Assembly (NCBI RefSeq): GCF_013377885.1
Contig: NZ_JABKAU010000011.1
Coordinates: 1 to 64,000, forward strand
From: Hymenobacter lapidiphilus
Lineage (GTDB): Bacteria; Bacteroidota; Bacteroidia; Cytophagales; Hymenobacteraceae
Reading direction: 5' to 3'
DNA: 64,000 nucleotides
Part shown: piece by piece, positions 25,674 through 36,667 of the stretch
Numbering within the stretch: position 1 is the first letter of the stretch
Layout of the letters: each line of letters starts with the position of its first letter
Position numbers and translations under genes: made by a program
Notes under the pieces: generated by a model
The model's database searches: none
Told to the model about the DNA's origin: nothing
What the model saw: the letters and a program-made list of their open reading frames with translations, nothing else

Positions 25674-25674
25674 G

Positions 25675-25781
25675 TTAATTAAAAATTAAGAATTAAAAGT
25701 TAAAAATTACTTGCCTCGTGATTATCGGGTAGTGTCATTTTTTCAACTTTTTGATTTTCCCTTTTAATTTTTAATTGAAAA
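25675..25781. repeat. AT-rich palindromic repeat (accB-accC)
   Basis: Second copy of the AT-rich palindrome, arms about 25676-25709 and 25738-25781. The right arm ends 3 bp before the accC GTG start, so it is part of the accC translation-initiation region. Confidence 0.8.
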
Positions 25782-25784
25782 ACC

Positions 25785-27134
25785 GTGTTCAAAAAAATAC
25801 TTATTGCTAACCGGGGCGAAATTGCGCTGCGCGTGATTCGGACCTGTAAGGAGATGGGCATCAAGACGGTGGCCGTGTACTCGACGGCCGACAAGGAGAG
25901 CCTGCACGTACGCTTCGCCGACGAAGCGGTGTGCATCGGCCCGCCGCCTTCGGCCCAGAGCTACCTGAGCATTCCGACGCTGATTGCGGCCGCCGAAATC
26001 ACCAACGCCGACGCTATCCACCCGGGCTATGGGTTCCTGAGCGAAAACGCCGAATTCTCGCGCGTGTGCCACGAAAACGGCATCAAGTTCATCGGCGCTT
26101 CACCCGACATGATCAACCGCATGGGCGACAAAGCTTCGGCCAAAGCCACCATGATTGCCGCCGGCGTGCCCGTGGTGCCCGGCTCGGTGGGTCTACTCGA
26201 ATCGGTGGAGCAGGGCAAGCAGATTGCCGCCGAAATTAAGTACCCGGTCATCATTAAGGCTACGGCCGGCGGTGGCGGGCGCGGCATGCGCATCATCAAC
26301 TCGGAAGACGAGTTTGAGAAAGCCTGGAACGACGCCCGCACCGAGTCGAAAGCGGCTTTCGGCAACGATGGTATGTACCTGGAGAAGTTTGTGGTGGAGC
26401 CCCGCCACATCGAAATCCAGGTGTGCGGCGACCAGTTTGGCCACGTCTGCCACCTCTCGGAGCGCGACTGCTCGATTCAGCGCCGTCACCAGAAGCTGGT
26501 GGAGGAAGCGCCTTCCCCTTTCATGACCGACGATTTGCGCGAGCGGATGGGCGCGGCAGCCATTGCCGGCGCTTCGGCTATTGGCTACGAGGGCGTGGGC
26601 ACCATTGAGTTTCTGGTGGATAAAAACCGTGACTTCTACTTCATGGAGATGAACACCCGCATTCAAGTGGAGCATCCCGTGACGGAGGAAGTGGTGAACT
26701 ACGACCTGATCAAGGAGCAGATAAAGGTGGCAGCCGGTATCCCGATTTCGGGCGCCAACTACTTCCCGCAGATGCACGCCATGGAGTGCCGCATCAACGC
26801 CGAAGACCCGGCCAACAACTTCCGGCCTTCGCCAGGCAAAATCACGACCCTGCACATTCCGGGCGGCCACGGCGTGCGGGTGGATACACATGTGTATGCG
26901 GGCTACCAGATTCCGCCCAACTACGACTCCATGATTGCCAAGCTCATCACTGTGGCCCAGAGCCGTGAGGAGTGCATCGTAAAAATGAAGCGCGCCCTGA
27001 GCGAGTTTGTGGTAGAGGGTGTGAAGACGACCATCCCCTTCCATCTGGCCCTTATGGACAACGAACTGTTCAAAGCCGGCGACTTCACGACCAAATTCCT
27101 GGAAGACTCCTTCGACTTCTCGCAGTTGAAGTAA
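25785..27134 (+). CDS. accC: Acetyl-CoA carboxylase, biotin carboxylase subunit
   Basis: 449 residues from a GTG start ([17 protein letters not shown]). It carboxylates biotin on AccB with ATP and bicarbonate. ATP-grasp motifs: the glycine-rich [12 protein letters not shown], the metal-site [14 protein letters not shown] and the [10 protein letters not shown] block of the N-terminal domain. The family N-terminus begins at this GTG; the preceding bases are an AT-rich palindrome. A strong terminator closes the cluster at 27155. Confidence 0.97.
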   Translation: MFKKILIANRGEIALRVIRTCKEMGIKTVAVYSTADKESLHVRFADEAVCIGPPPSAQSYLSIPTLIAAAEITNADAIHPGYGFLSENAEFSRVCHENGIKFIGASPDMINRMGDKASAKATMIAAGVPVVPGSVGLLESVEQGKQIAAEIKYPVIIKATAGGGGRGMRIINSEDEFEKAWNDARTESKAAFGNDGMYLEKFVVEPRHIEIQVCGDQFGHVCHLSERDCSIQRRHQKLVEEAPSPFMTDDLRERMGAAAIAGASAIGYEGVGTIEFLVDKNRDFYFMEMNTRIQVEHPVTEEVVNYDLIKEQIKVAAGIPISGANYFPQMHAMECRINAEDPANNFRPSPGKITTLHIPGGHGVRVDTHVYAGYQIPPNYDSMIAKLITVAQSREECIVKMKRALSEFVVEGVKTTIPFHLALMDNELFKAGDFTTKFLEDSFDFSQLK

Positions 27135-27154
27135 CCAGTAGTACAGGACGTATT

Positions 27155-27193
27155 AAACGGGCTGCCTCCAAACCGGAGGCAGCCCGTTTTTTA
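27155..27193 (+). terminator. Rho-independent terminator after accC
   Basis: Perfect 15-bp stem (AAACGGGCTGCCTCC and complement ACGGGCTG), 5-nt loop, then TTTTTTATTAT. It ends the fab/acc transcription unit. Confidence 0.9.
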
Positions 27194-27378
27194 TTATCGG
27201 AATGGGAGGCCGCAATAGAAAGCAACAGAACACCATTCGATGCAAATATAACATTACCTATTTTCGCAATATGTAGTATTTACTCAAACGAGCTAACACA
27301 ACATCAGTAACATGTTAAAAATGAACATTATTAGGTAAGTGATTACTCACTATTAATTTAAGTAAGGCCCGAATACTA

Positions 27379-27411
27379 TTGCACAATTCCCATTTGAAGC
27401 TTTTATACTTG
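27379..27411 (+). promoter_or_regulatory. Candidate promoter of the amylase gene
   Basis: TTG at 27379-27381 and TATACTTG at 27404-27411 with 22-nt spacing approximate the Bacteroidota consensus. The 313-bp gap between accC and the amylase gene otherwise holds only the terminator and AT-rich DNA (27230-27380) with no ORF. Confidence 0.45.
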
Positions 27412-27447
27412 TGGTGTTCTATTACTTCCAACCAAAACACCACACCT

Positions 27448-29265
27448 ATGAAAAATCTGTTCACGGCGGCCTCCCTGGCGGGGCTGCTTGCGGCTGGCGC
27501 ATTGCTGAGCTCGTGTACCAAGGAAAGCATGGAGCCCGCTGGCTCCGCTCCTACCCTGGTAACCACCAAATCGTCGTCGGATGCCACCATTGCCAACGGC
27601 GTGATGATGCAGGGCTTTTACTGGGATGTACCGATGAGCACCGCCGCCGGCACTTGGTGGCAGAACCTAGGGGCAAAGGCCACCGAGTTGAAAGCGGCTG
27701 GCATTACGGCCTTATGGATTCCGCCGGCTTACAAAGGCAGCAGCAAGTTCGATGTCGGCTACGGCGTGTACGACCGCTACGACCTGGGCGAGTTCAACCA
27801 GAAAGGCACCGTAGCAACCCGTTATGGCACTATCGGGCAGTTGCAGTCGGCTATCGGGGCGCTGCATGGGCAGGGCATTCAGGTGTACGAGGATATGGTG
27901 ATGAACCACCTGACTTCGGCCGACAACCAAGAGCTGGCTAACAACCAGTACAACGTGTACACCAGCTTCACTTACCCCGGCCGCAACAACACCTACAGCA
28001 ATTACAAGTGGCACTGGTACAACTTCTCGGCCACCCAGCAGGCACCCAACAACGGCTGGTATCAGTGGGCGGCCTACGATTTTCAGCCCTATGCCAACAA
28101 CGACGCTTACGATAACCTGTTGGGCTCGGAAATCCGCTACAACGATATCAACAACGCCAACGAAACCATCAACTGGAGCAACTGGATTACCACCAAGCTT
28201 AACCTGGATGGCTACCGCCTCGATGCCACCAAGCATATACAGACGACTTACCTGAACCGCTGGCTGGATAACGCGAAAACCAGCGGCCGTTTTGTTGTGA
28301 GTGAGGCCTGGTTCCGGAATCTTTCCGACATGAACAACTACGCCGCCGCCACTGGAGGCCGCACCAACCTCTTCGATGTGCCCCTGCACTACACTTTTGC
28401 CGATATGAGCAATGGCAACGGCAGTTGGGACATGCGGGGCCTGCAGTTTGCAGGTTTCACGGAGGCCAACGGGGCGCTTTCGGTTTCGTTCGTGGATAAC
28501 CACGATACCGACCACACAACCGGCGCACTGTTCTCGCCAGTTTCCAACCTGAAGATGCTGGCCTACGCCTACATTCTGACCCGCGAAAAGGGGTATCCCT
28601 GCGTGTTTTACAAGGACTACTATGAGTACGGCCTGGGCGCCCAGATCAAGAAGCTCATCCAGATCCGGCAGGCCAATGCCTACGGGGCGGCCACCGAGTA
28701 CACCAGCACCAACGACGCCGATGTGTACGCCTACTCCCGGGCCGGCGACGCTACACGCAAGGGCCTGCTGCTGTTGCTGAATGACGGCGGCTCCAGCCGT
28801 AGCAAGGGCATCACCACACCCTTCAAAAACGCCACCCTCACCGACCAGACCGGCAACGTAAGCGGCATCATTACCACCGATGGTAACGGCTACGCCACCT
28901 TCTCGGTACCAGCCCGCAGCTACGCCGTGTGGGTACCCACCGGCGGCACTACCACGCCGCCTCCTACCAGCGGCACCACGGCCGTTACGTTCAATGTAAC
29001 TTACAGCAACACCACCAGCGGCCAGGATGTGTACGTGGTGGGCAGCACAACTCAACTTGGTTCCTGGAACGCGGCCAACGCCAAGAAGCTCAGCGGCGCG
29101 GCTTACCCCAAGTGGAGCGGCACCGTAAACCTAACCAGCGGCACGGCCGTGCAGTACAAATACATCCGCAAAGACGCGGCCGGCAACGTGCTGTGGGAAG
29201 GCGGCAACAACCGCAGCTTCACCCCCACCGGCACTACGGCCACCCGCACCGATACGTGGCAGTAA
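27448..29265 (+). CDS. Alpha-amylase (GH13) lipoprotein with CBM20 starch-binding domain
   Basis: 605 residues from the ATG at 27448. Lipoprotein signal with LLSSC at about residues 20-24, so the enzyme is probably anchored in the envelope and possibly surface exposed. The GH13 barrel has region I MVMNHLTSAD, nucleophile D259 in DGYRLDATKH, acid/base E286 in VVSEAW and D353 in VDNHDTDH, all intact. Residues about 510-605 form a CBM20 domain (VTFNVTYSNTTSGQDVYVVG, ...WSGTVNLTSGTAVQYKY). It should hydrolyse alpha-1,4 glucan. No SusC/SusD transport pair is adjacent, so it acts outside a classical polysaccharide utilisation locus. Confidence 0.94.
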   Translation: MKNLFTAASLAGLLAAGALLSSCTKESMEPAGSAPTLVTTKSSSDATIANGVMMQGFYWDVPMSTAAGTWWQNLGAKATELKAAGITALWIPPAYKGSSKFDVGYGVYDRYDLGEFNQKGTVATRYGTIGQLQSAIGALHGQGIQVYEDMVMNHLTSADNQELANNQYNVYTSFTYPGRNNTYSNYKWHWYNFSATQQAPNNGWYQWAAYDFQPYANNDAYDNLLGSEIRYNDINNANETINWSNWITTKLNLDGYRLDATKHIQTTYLNRWLDNAKTSGRFVVSEAWFRNLSDMNNYAAATGGRTNLFDVPLHYTFADMSNGNGSWDMRGLQFAGFTEANGALSVSFVDNHDTDHTTGALFSPVSNLKMLAYAYILTREKGYPCVFYKDYYEYGLGAQIKKLIQIRQANAYGAATEYTSTNDADVYAYSRAGDATRKGLLLLLNDGGSSRSKGITTPFKNATLTDQTGNVSGIITTDGNGYATFSVPARSYAVWVPTGGTTTPPPTSGTTAVTFNVTYSNTTSGQDVYVVGSTTQLGSWNAANAKKLSGAAYPKWSGTVNLTSGTAVQYKYIRKDAAGNVLWEGGNNRSFTPTGTTATRTDTWQ

Positions 29266-29284
29266 GTTACTGCGGCCAGTTGGC

Positions 29285-29332
29285 GCGCCAAGGAAAGAGG
29301 CCGGCCAGTTGGTCGGCCTCTTTCCTTGGCGC
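29285..29332. terminator. Bidirectional terminator hairpin
   Basis: 19-bp perfect inverted repeat (GCGCCAAGGAAAGAGGCCG and complement) with a 10-nt loop between the convergent amylase and methyltransferase genes. Confidence 0.75.
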
Positions 29333-29341
29333 TTAGGGCAA

Positions 29342-30331
29342 TTAACTGGCTGTGTTATCGGCCAATGGTCGGTACACTCCGAATAGCAGATTACTAGGCT
29401 CTGTCTCTAAAAGAGCGTCTTCCAGCCGGAACAGCTCCAGCAGCAGCGCCTGCGTGGCCGCGTCTTCGGCCAGAAAATGATGAGCAATATCCTTGAGCAC
29501 CAGTGTGAGCAGGTTGCCACCCAGGGCGGCCTCTTCCAGGGGCTGAAAATGCTTGCGCAAGGCCGGTACAATCCGGTCCGATTCGGCTGCTTCGGAAGGA
29601 TCGGCCAGGTACATGCGCAGACGGCCGGGGCCGCTGATGTGGCGTTTGTGCTGCCGGGAAAGGAACCGCTGCCGGTAGCTGGCAGGTACAACGTCGCGCA
29701 GTACGCGGTTGGCTTCACGCAGCTGGGTGGGCGTCCACTGCAGGCGGGCGGGCCCGACATAATCGTTGAGGATGAGCAGGCCGCCAGGGGCCAGGGCGGC
29801 CCGCACCCGGGCCACAATCCCGGCCACGTCGCGGAAGTGGTGCAGAGCCGAGTGGAACAGGATAACATCGTACGAGCCCGGTGCCAGGGGCCGCTGGTTG
29901 ACGTCGGCCACCTCGATCCGGAAGTTGGTTAGCCCTTCCGCCTGGGCAGTTTCGGCGGCCTGTTGCAGCAGACGGCCGGCAATATCCACGCAGCGCACTT
30001 CGGCAAAGTGGGGTTGCCGGGCAAAAGCCAACTCGTGCGAACAGGCACCGCTGCCCAACGACAGCAGCCGCAAACCCGAACGGCCAGCCAGGTAGCGGCT
30101 GGCCACGTGGGCTTCGTAGGGAATTACGGCGCTACCACTGATTTTCTCGCTCCAGCGCTGGCGCACAGCCGGCACCTGCCACCAGTTGGCGGCCTGCAGC
30201 TGCGGGTCGTCGAAGGCACTGCGGGTGCGGGCCAGATTGTTGGGCACCAGCTTGGAAAGCAGGAAGGGAAGACCGCGCTGCCGTAGCTTGGCCAGGGTTT
30301 CCAGAAAATCGTCGGAGGTCAGCCAGGGCAT
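29342..30331 (-). CDS. Class I SAM-dependent methyltransferase
   Basis: 329 residues from the ATG at 30331 (MPWLTSDDF). The Rossmann methyltransferase core lies in the middle: motif I LLSLGSGACSHELAF, the acidic VRCVDIAGRLL, and the post-I/IV region YDVILFHSALHHF with APGGLLILNDY. About 85 residues precede it and 110 follow, so it is larger than a bare methyltransferase. Substrate unknown. It is followed on the same strand, upstream in transcription, by DUF3109 and a glycosyltransferase, suggesting a loose unit. Confidence 0.8.
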   Translation of the reverse strand: MPWLTSDDFLETLAKLRQRGLPFLLSKLVPNNLARTRSAFDDPQLQAANWWQVPAVRQRWSEKISGSAVIPYEAHVASRYLAGRSGLRLLSLGSGACSHELAFARQPHFAEVRCVDIAGRLLQQAAETAQAEGLTNFRIEVADVNQRPLAPGSYDVILFHSALHHFRDVAGIVARVRAALAPGGLLILNDYVGPARLQWTPTQLREANRVLRDVVPASYRQRFLSRQHKRHISGPGRLRMYLADPSEAAESDRIVPALRKHFQPLEEAALGGNLLTLVLKDIAHHFLAEDAATQALLLELFRLEDALLETEPSNLLFGVYRPLADNTAS

Positions 30332-30382
30332 AGAACGTCGGATATGCGCAGGGCGCAACGAAAATCGTGTGCGACTTACGGT

Positions 30383-30964
30383 TTATCCTACAGCTCCTTC
30401 GCCACCCTGCTCGATTTCCGTTACCAACTCGCCGTACCACGCCTCGCCATATTTGCGGATCAGCGGCTCCTTGAGGAACTGGTAGATGCGCACGCCCAGG
30501 CTGGCCCCGAACGAGCAGGCGGGCGAGCAGATAGTCCACCGGTCGTAGTTGAGGGCCTCGAAGCCGTCGTACTTCGTGATGCGGATGGGATACAGGTGGC
30601 AGCTGATAGGCTTTTTGAAGCTGGTGGCCCCGGCCAGATACGCCTGCTCGATGCCGCACTTAAGGATACCCCGCTCGTCGTAGAGGGCGTAGGCGCACTC
30701 CCGGTCGTTGATGGTGGTAGTGCTAAAGTCGCCCTCCCAGTCTTTGATATAACGGCCCTGCTGCTCGATGGCGGCGCGGCCGGCGTCGGTGAGGAAAGGT
30801 TTGATGTTCTCGTATTCCTGGTTGAGGATGTCCAGCTCCTCGGGCTCCAGGGGCGCACCCAGGTCGCCCTCCACGCAGCACGCCCCCTTGCAGGCTTCAA
30901 GGTTGCAGACAAAGAAGTTGTCCCGAATGTCGTCGGAGATGATGGTGTTTTGAATCTGGATCAT
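30383..30964 (-). CDS. DUF3109 family Cys-rich protein
   Basis: 193 residues. It matches the DUF3109 family common in Bacteroidota. Cysteines are clustered: [15 protein letters not shown] near the N-terminus, then single Cys in [22 protein letters not shown] and [10 protein letters not shown]. The pattern recalls the YkgJ family and suggests a metal or iron-sulfur site. Length and start agree with the family. Function unknown. Confidence 0.85.
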   Translation of the reverse strand: MIQIQNTIISDDIRDNFFVCNLEACKGACCVEGDLGAPLEPEELDILNQEYENIKPFLTDAGRAAIEQQGRYIKDWEGDFSTTTINDRECAYALYDERGILKCGIEQAYLAGATSFKKPISCHLYPIRITKYDGFEALNYDRWTICSPACSFGASLGVRIYQFLKEPLIRKYGEAWYGELVTEIEQGGEGAVG

Positions 30965-31022
30965 GCGCTGGTTGATTTCTGGCGGAGGTCCGCAGGAAAC
31001 TCTGCCGCAAAGATACCCGCAA

Positions 31023-32162
31023 TTACACCACCGACCAGAGGATTTGTTCGGTCAGCTCGCATTGGCGGTGGTGCGAGTACGTGGCAAATGCCGCCTGCTG
31101 CCCCTGCCGGCCCAGGCGCTCCATTAGGCCGGGCTCCTGCAGCAGCCGCGCCAGTGCTGCCCCGAATGAGGTGTGGTCGCGCAACTCGAACAGCAGGCCG
31201 GTGCGGTTGTCGTCGAGTAGCTCGCGGGTACCCCCGGCGGCGGCGCCCAGCACAGGCCGGCCAGCCGCCAGCGCCTCAATGGTTACCATGCCGTAGGTTT
31301 CGTTGGTGGAGGCTGTGATGGAAATATCGAGGGCGCGGTAGGCCACTTCGGGCTGGGGCGTGAAGCCGCGCAGATGCACCACGTCGGTCAGGCCCAACTC
31401 CTGAATGCGGCTTTGCAGCGCGTCGGCGTAGGTGTTGCCTTCGTTGCGGGTGGGCTCGCCTACCAGCAGCAGGTGCAGCTGCGGAAAATGTTGGCGCAGC
31501 GCTGCCAGGGCTTCCACCACGAAATCCTGGCCTTTACCGTCATCCAAGCGGCCGATGAGGCCCAATAGCACGGCATCTTTGGGTAGCGTCAGATTCAGGC
31601 GGCGGCGCGCTTCGGCGGTGGTCAGCTGCTCGTCGGCGAACTTCTCCAGCTCGACGCCCAGCGGTACTACATGCAGCTTCTCGGGTGCCAGTCGGGTTTT
31701 TTCCAGTACCTGCCGGGCCAGGCCGGGCAGCGGGGCCAGCCAAGCCGCCAGTGCCCGGTAGCGCAGCGTATGCACCAGCCCGCGCTTGGCCAGGCCCAGC
31801 TGCATGTGCTGCTGGTAGACGAGTGGCATTTCGGGCAGAAACAGCCGCTTACAGAGCACAGCCAGGCCCAAGTCACCGTTGCGGCTGATGAGCAGCGCCC
31901 GCGTCCCGAAGGCCCGCAACGATGCGGCCAAACGGCCGGCAGCCGACACGTCGAGGGCTTTCCAGGGGTTTTCGAGCGTTACGACGGGTAAGCCCAACTC
32001 GGCGGCGCGGGCGGCCAGCGGCGAGTTGGCGCGGGTGATGACCTGCACCGGCCAACCCCGCGCCTGCATCCAGCCCGCAAAACGAGCCGTGTTCAGCTCC
32101 AGCCCGCCCCAGCTCTCCGACAGACACAGAATGGAAAGTGGAAACGGGGTGCGGGTGTTCAT
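31023..32162 (-). CDS. Glycosyltransferase family 4 protein
   Basis: 379 residues from the ATG at 32162; another in-frame ATG at 32183 would add seven. GT-B fold: N-terminal [19 protein letters not shown], then the donor-binding C-terminal half with [25 protein letters not shown] and the E-x7-E region [19 protein letters not shown]. Cytosolic, transferring a nucleotide-sugar to an unknown acceptor in cell-surface glycan or glycolipid synthesis. Divergent from the helicase gene. Confidence 0.88.
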   Translation of the reverse strand: MNTRTPFPLSILCLSESWGGLELNTARFAGWMQARGWPVQVITRANSPLAARAAELGLPVVTLENPWKALDVSAAGRLAASLRAFGTRALLISRNGDLGLAVLCKRLFLPEMPLVYQQHMQLGLAKRGLVHTLRYRALAAWLAPLPGLARQVLEKTRLAPEKLHVVPLGVELEKFADEQLTTAEARRRLNLTLPKDAVLLGLIGRLDDGKGQDFVVEALAALRQHFPQLHLLLVGEPTRNEGNTYADALQSRIQELGLTDVVHLRGFTPQPEVAYRALDISITASTNETYGMVTIEALAAGRPVLGAAAGGTRELLDDNRTGLLFELRDHTSFGAALARLLQEPGLMERLGRQGQQAAFATYSHHRQCELTEQILWSVV

Positions 32163-32182
32163 GGCACGAAGATACGCGGCCA

Positions 32183-32214
32183 TTTCCTTCCCCCGCCCGA
32201 AAGCCTTACCTTTG
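32183..32214 (+). promoter_or_regulatory. Promoter of the helicase gene
   Basis: TACCTTTG at 32207-32214 matches the -7 consensus exactly; TTTC at 32183-32186, 20 nt upstream, is a near -33 box. The predicted start near 32221 gives a 38-nt leader. Confidence 0.65.
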
Positions 32215-32258
32215 CTAACAAGCCAACCGGCTTAGTTTTCCGCTGCTGACTACCGACT

Positions 32259-34520
<2,262 letters not shown>

Positions 34521-34579
34521 GAAGTAATGTGATTGAATCTATGTTTCCAAAGTCAGAATTTGAATAAATAGCAAGTGTT

Positions 34580-35005
34580 ATGAATTATATCATATTAGTG
34601 GCTTTTTTCCAACTGCTGCAAACTCCTAAACTTGAACGAGTGTACTATGGTAACGCGGGAAGCTTTCGTCATACACCTCAGCAGAAAATAATATTTAATA
34701 AAAAGAAATATGTTATCATTGACTATCCTACGACTCTGATTAACACAGTGAAAAGACACGGTTTGTTTCACAGAGTTGGAGACACTTTAATATTAAGTGA
34801 AACTAAGTTTGTGAGACGCAACTTAAGAAAAGACCAGCGCAAGCGCAAACTAAGTAGAACACAATTCTGTGTTGCTAGTAAAAATAATTCATGTACTGAA
34901 AACTATTTGTTACGCCAAGATAGCCTGATTTCTCTTTATCTATCTCCTGATAAACAAATATTTAACAGAACGAACCACGTATATAAATCAAGTAATTTAC
35001 GGTAG
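34580..35005 (+). CDS. AT-rich orphan protein, unknown
   Basis: 141 residues. Base composition is very different from the surroundings: about one third G+C by eye in a window near 60%, with many AAA/ATT/TTA codons. The N-terminus (MNYIILVAFFQLLQTPKLERV) has a short hydrophobic stretch, perhaps a weak signal. The rest is basic, with RRNLRKDQRKRK. No family is recognised. Such AT-rich islands beside a toxin-antitoxin locus usually mean recent transfer. Coding status is uncertain. Confidence 0.5.
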   Translation: MNYIILVAFFQLLQTPKLERVYYGNAGSFRHTPQQKIIFNKKKYVIIDYPTTLINTVKRHGLFHRVGDTLILSETKFVRRNLRKDQRKRKLSRTQFCVASKNNSCTENYLLRQDSLISLYLSPDKQIFNRTNHVYKSSNLR

Positions 35006-35057
35006 ATATAGAACTGTAAGTCACGAATGTTTTTCAACCTTTCTTGCATCTTAGCTC

Positions 35058-35336
35058 ATGCCCCTCTCCCTCACCTACGTTACCGACGAAGCCGGCCAGC
35101 GCCAAGCCGTGCAAATTCCGTACGACCAATGGCTGGTGTTGCAAAAGGAGCTGCAAGGATATTTGCAGGAAGAAACGTTGCGCCAGTCACTCAACGAGTC
35201 CTTCCGCGACATTGCTGCTATGGAAGCCGGCCGCAAGCCGAAAGTAACGCTAGACGAGTTTTTAGCTGAAGTAGAAACTGAACTAGAAGCGGAGAACCAG
35301 ACGGAAGAAGTAAGCAGCTTCGAACGTGAGCGGTAA
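35058..35336 (+). CDS. Putative antitoxin of a RelE/ParE-type pair
   Basis: 92 residues: a beta-rich start (LTYVTDEAGQRQAVQIPYDQW) and an acidic C-terminus (LDEFLAEVETELEAENQTEE). This is the arrangement of small antitoxins that precede RelE/ParE toxins in Bacteroidota; the C-terminal acidic helix would wrap the toxin. It overlaps the next gene by 11 nt, a classic toxin-antitoxin layout. The toxin is broken (next feature), so this would be a solitary antitoxin. Confidence 0.7.
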   Translation: MPLSLTYVTDEAGQRQAVQIPYDQWLVLQKELQGYLQEETLRQSLNESFRDIAAMEAGRKPKVTLDEFLAEVETELEAENQTEEVSSFERER

Positions 35337-35700
35337 GGTTCGTATTCTACTGGCCGATTCCTTCAAGCGAGATACCAAGCCACTGACAAAGAAGTTTAAG
35401 TGGCTAGCTCTAGAACTCCGGGATCTAGGACAGCAACTCGCCGCAAATCCCCAGCTTGGCAGTCCGTTGGGCAAAGGGTGCTATAAGATTCGGCTGGCGG
35501 TAAGCAGCAAGGGCGGTGGTAAAAGTGGTGGGCTGCGCGTTATTACCTATGTGGTCGTTCAGGTTCGGTAGCGGGCCGATGGGACAACTACCGTATATTT
35601 GGCTTCTATATAGGACAAGTCGGAGCAGGCTACGGTGACCGATGCGCCTTTAAAGGCCATCGTGTCCGACATCAATGTTGAATTTGGTTCTGCGCAATAG
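35326..35700 (+). pseudogene. RelE/ParE-like toxin interrupted by two amber codons
   Basis: GTG start at 35326 overlapping the antitoxin stop. The reading frame stays open for 125 codons except for two in-frame TAG codons, at 35569-35571 and 35611-35613. Conceptually translated through them it reads KIRLAVSSKGGGKSGGLRVI-TYVVVQVR-*-RADGTTVYLASI-*-DKSEQAT-VTDAPLKAIV..., in which the parts around the stops form a continuous RelE-type core (SIYDKSEQA is the usual motif; the second TAG replaces the Tyr). Without suppression the product is only 81 residues and lacks the C-terminal strand carrying this motif. Most likely a decayed toxin. Confidence 0.75.
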
Positions 35701-35819
35701 TTGCTTTCCTTGCACCGTTGCCGCCAACTGGTTTTCCTCATCTTGTTGGGTTAGCCGTTGGCTCCTCCTGCAGAATGGCTCCTGACTTATTGCTTTTACC
35801 TCCTGGTTTCTCCCATCAA

Positions 35820-36545
35820 ATGACCCTTCCCTCCCTTCACAAGCACGAGCTGCTCCAGCGCGAATACGGCCAGAGCACCTTCACCCTGGTGCAACAGCTG
35901 GCCGGCATCGAGGACCGCGACGAGCGGACCCGCCGGGCCCAGCAAATCGTGCAGCTCATCTTCCGCATTCAGCCCGCCCTGCGCGACCAGCCCGACAGCC
36001 AGGCCAAAGTCTGGAACCACGTATTTGAAATGGCCGACGGCGAGCTGGACGTCGATGCTCCCTTTACGCTGGCCGCCCAGGTGAACCTGGGGCCGCCCCA
36101 GCGCCTGGCTTATCCCGCCAAAGGTCCCAAATTCCGGGCCTACGGGCAGGCCGTGGAGCAGCTCGTGGCCCAGGCTCTTACGTTGGAAGACGCTACGGAG
36201 CGCGAGCAGGCCACCATCATCATCGGCCGCACCATGAAGTTCCTGTACCGCTCCCACAACAAGGAAAACGCCAAGGATCTCACCATCATCAAGCACCTGC
36301 GCGAGCTATCGGGCGGCGAACTGGCCCTCGACCCCGACCGGGTGCAGAACGAAAACCTGTTTGAGTTCGTCACTACCGGCGGCCGGCCGGCACCCTTTAT
36401 CGTGCCCCAGCCCCGGCAGGAGCGCGACGGCGGCGGTAACCGCCGCAGCGGCGGTGGCGGTAACAGTGGCGGCGGCAACCGGCGCGACAAGCAGCGCCGC
36501 GGCGGCCGCAAAAACCGCAACGAGCCCCAGCAACCCCCGCAGTAG
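35820..36545 (+). CDS. DUF4290 protein with Arg/Gly-rich tail
   Basis: 241 residues from the ATG at 35820 (MTLPSLHKHELLQREYGQ, the family N-terminus). DUF4290 is a helical family of Bacteroidota without assigned function; the core (about 1-190) has IEDRDERTRRAQQIV and VWNHVFEMAD. The last 45 residues are an intrinsically disordered RGG-like tail (GGGNRRSGGGGNSGGG, RRDKQRRGGRKNR) suggestive of RNA binding. It is followed by murA, a pairing I have seen repeatedly in this phylum. An earlier in-frame start at 35718 is not supported. Confidence 0.85.
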   Translation: MTLPSLHKHELLQREYGQSTFTLVQQLAGIEDRDERTRRAQQIVQLIFRIQPALRDQPDSQAKVWNHVFEMADGELDVDAPFTLAAQVNLGPPQRLAYPAKGPKFRAYGQAVEQLVAQALTLEDATEREQATIIIGRTMKFLYRSHNKENAKDLTIIKHLRELSGGELALDPDRVQNENLFEFVTTGGRPAPFIVPQPRQERDGGGNRRSGGGGNSGGGNRRDKQRRGGRKNRNEPQQPPQ

Positions 36546-36555
36546 GGTTTTATGG

Positions 36556-36662
36556 AGCTATTAGCTGACAGCTGTTAGCTAATAGCTTTTCTCAATGCCC
36601 AGTTCCTCCCAATCCAGTATCGAACATCAAGCTAACAGCTAGCAGCTGTCAGCTAATAGCTT
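36556..36662. repeat. AGCT-type palindromic repeat
   Basis: AGCTATTAGCTGACAGCTG-type units at 36556-36588 with the inverted set at 36629-36662, loop of 40 nt. Lies between the DUF4290 gene and murA and ends 5 bp before the murA ATG. Confidence 0.75.
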
Positions 36663-36667
36663 AACAC

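Noticed and set aside
27448..29265. Polysaccharide utilisation locus around the amylase
   Set aside because: No SusC/SusD-like or other glycoside hydrolase gene on either side.
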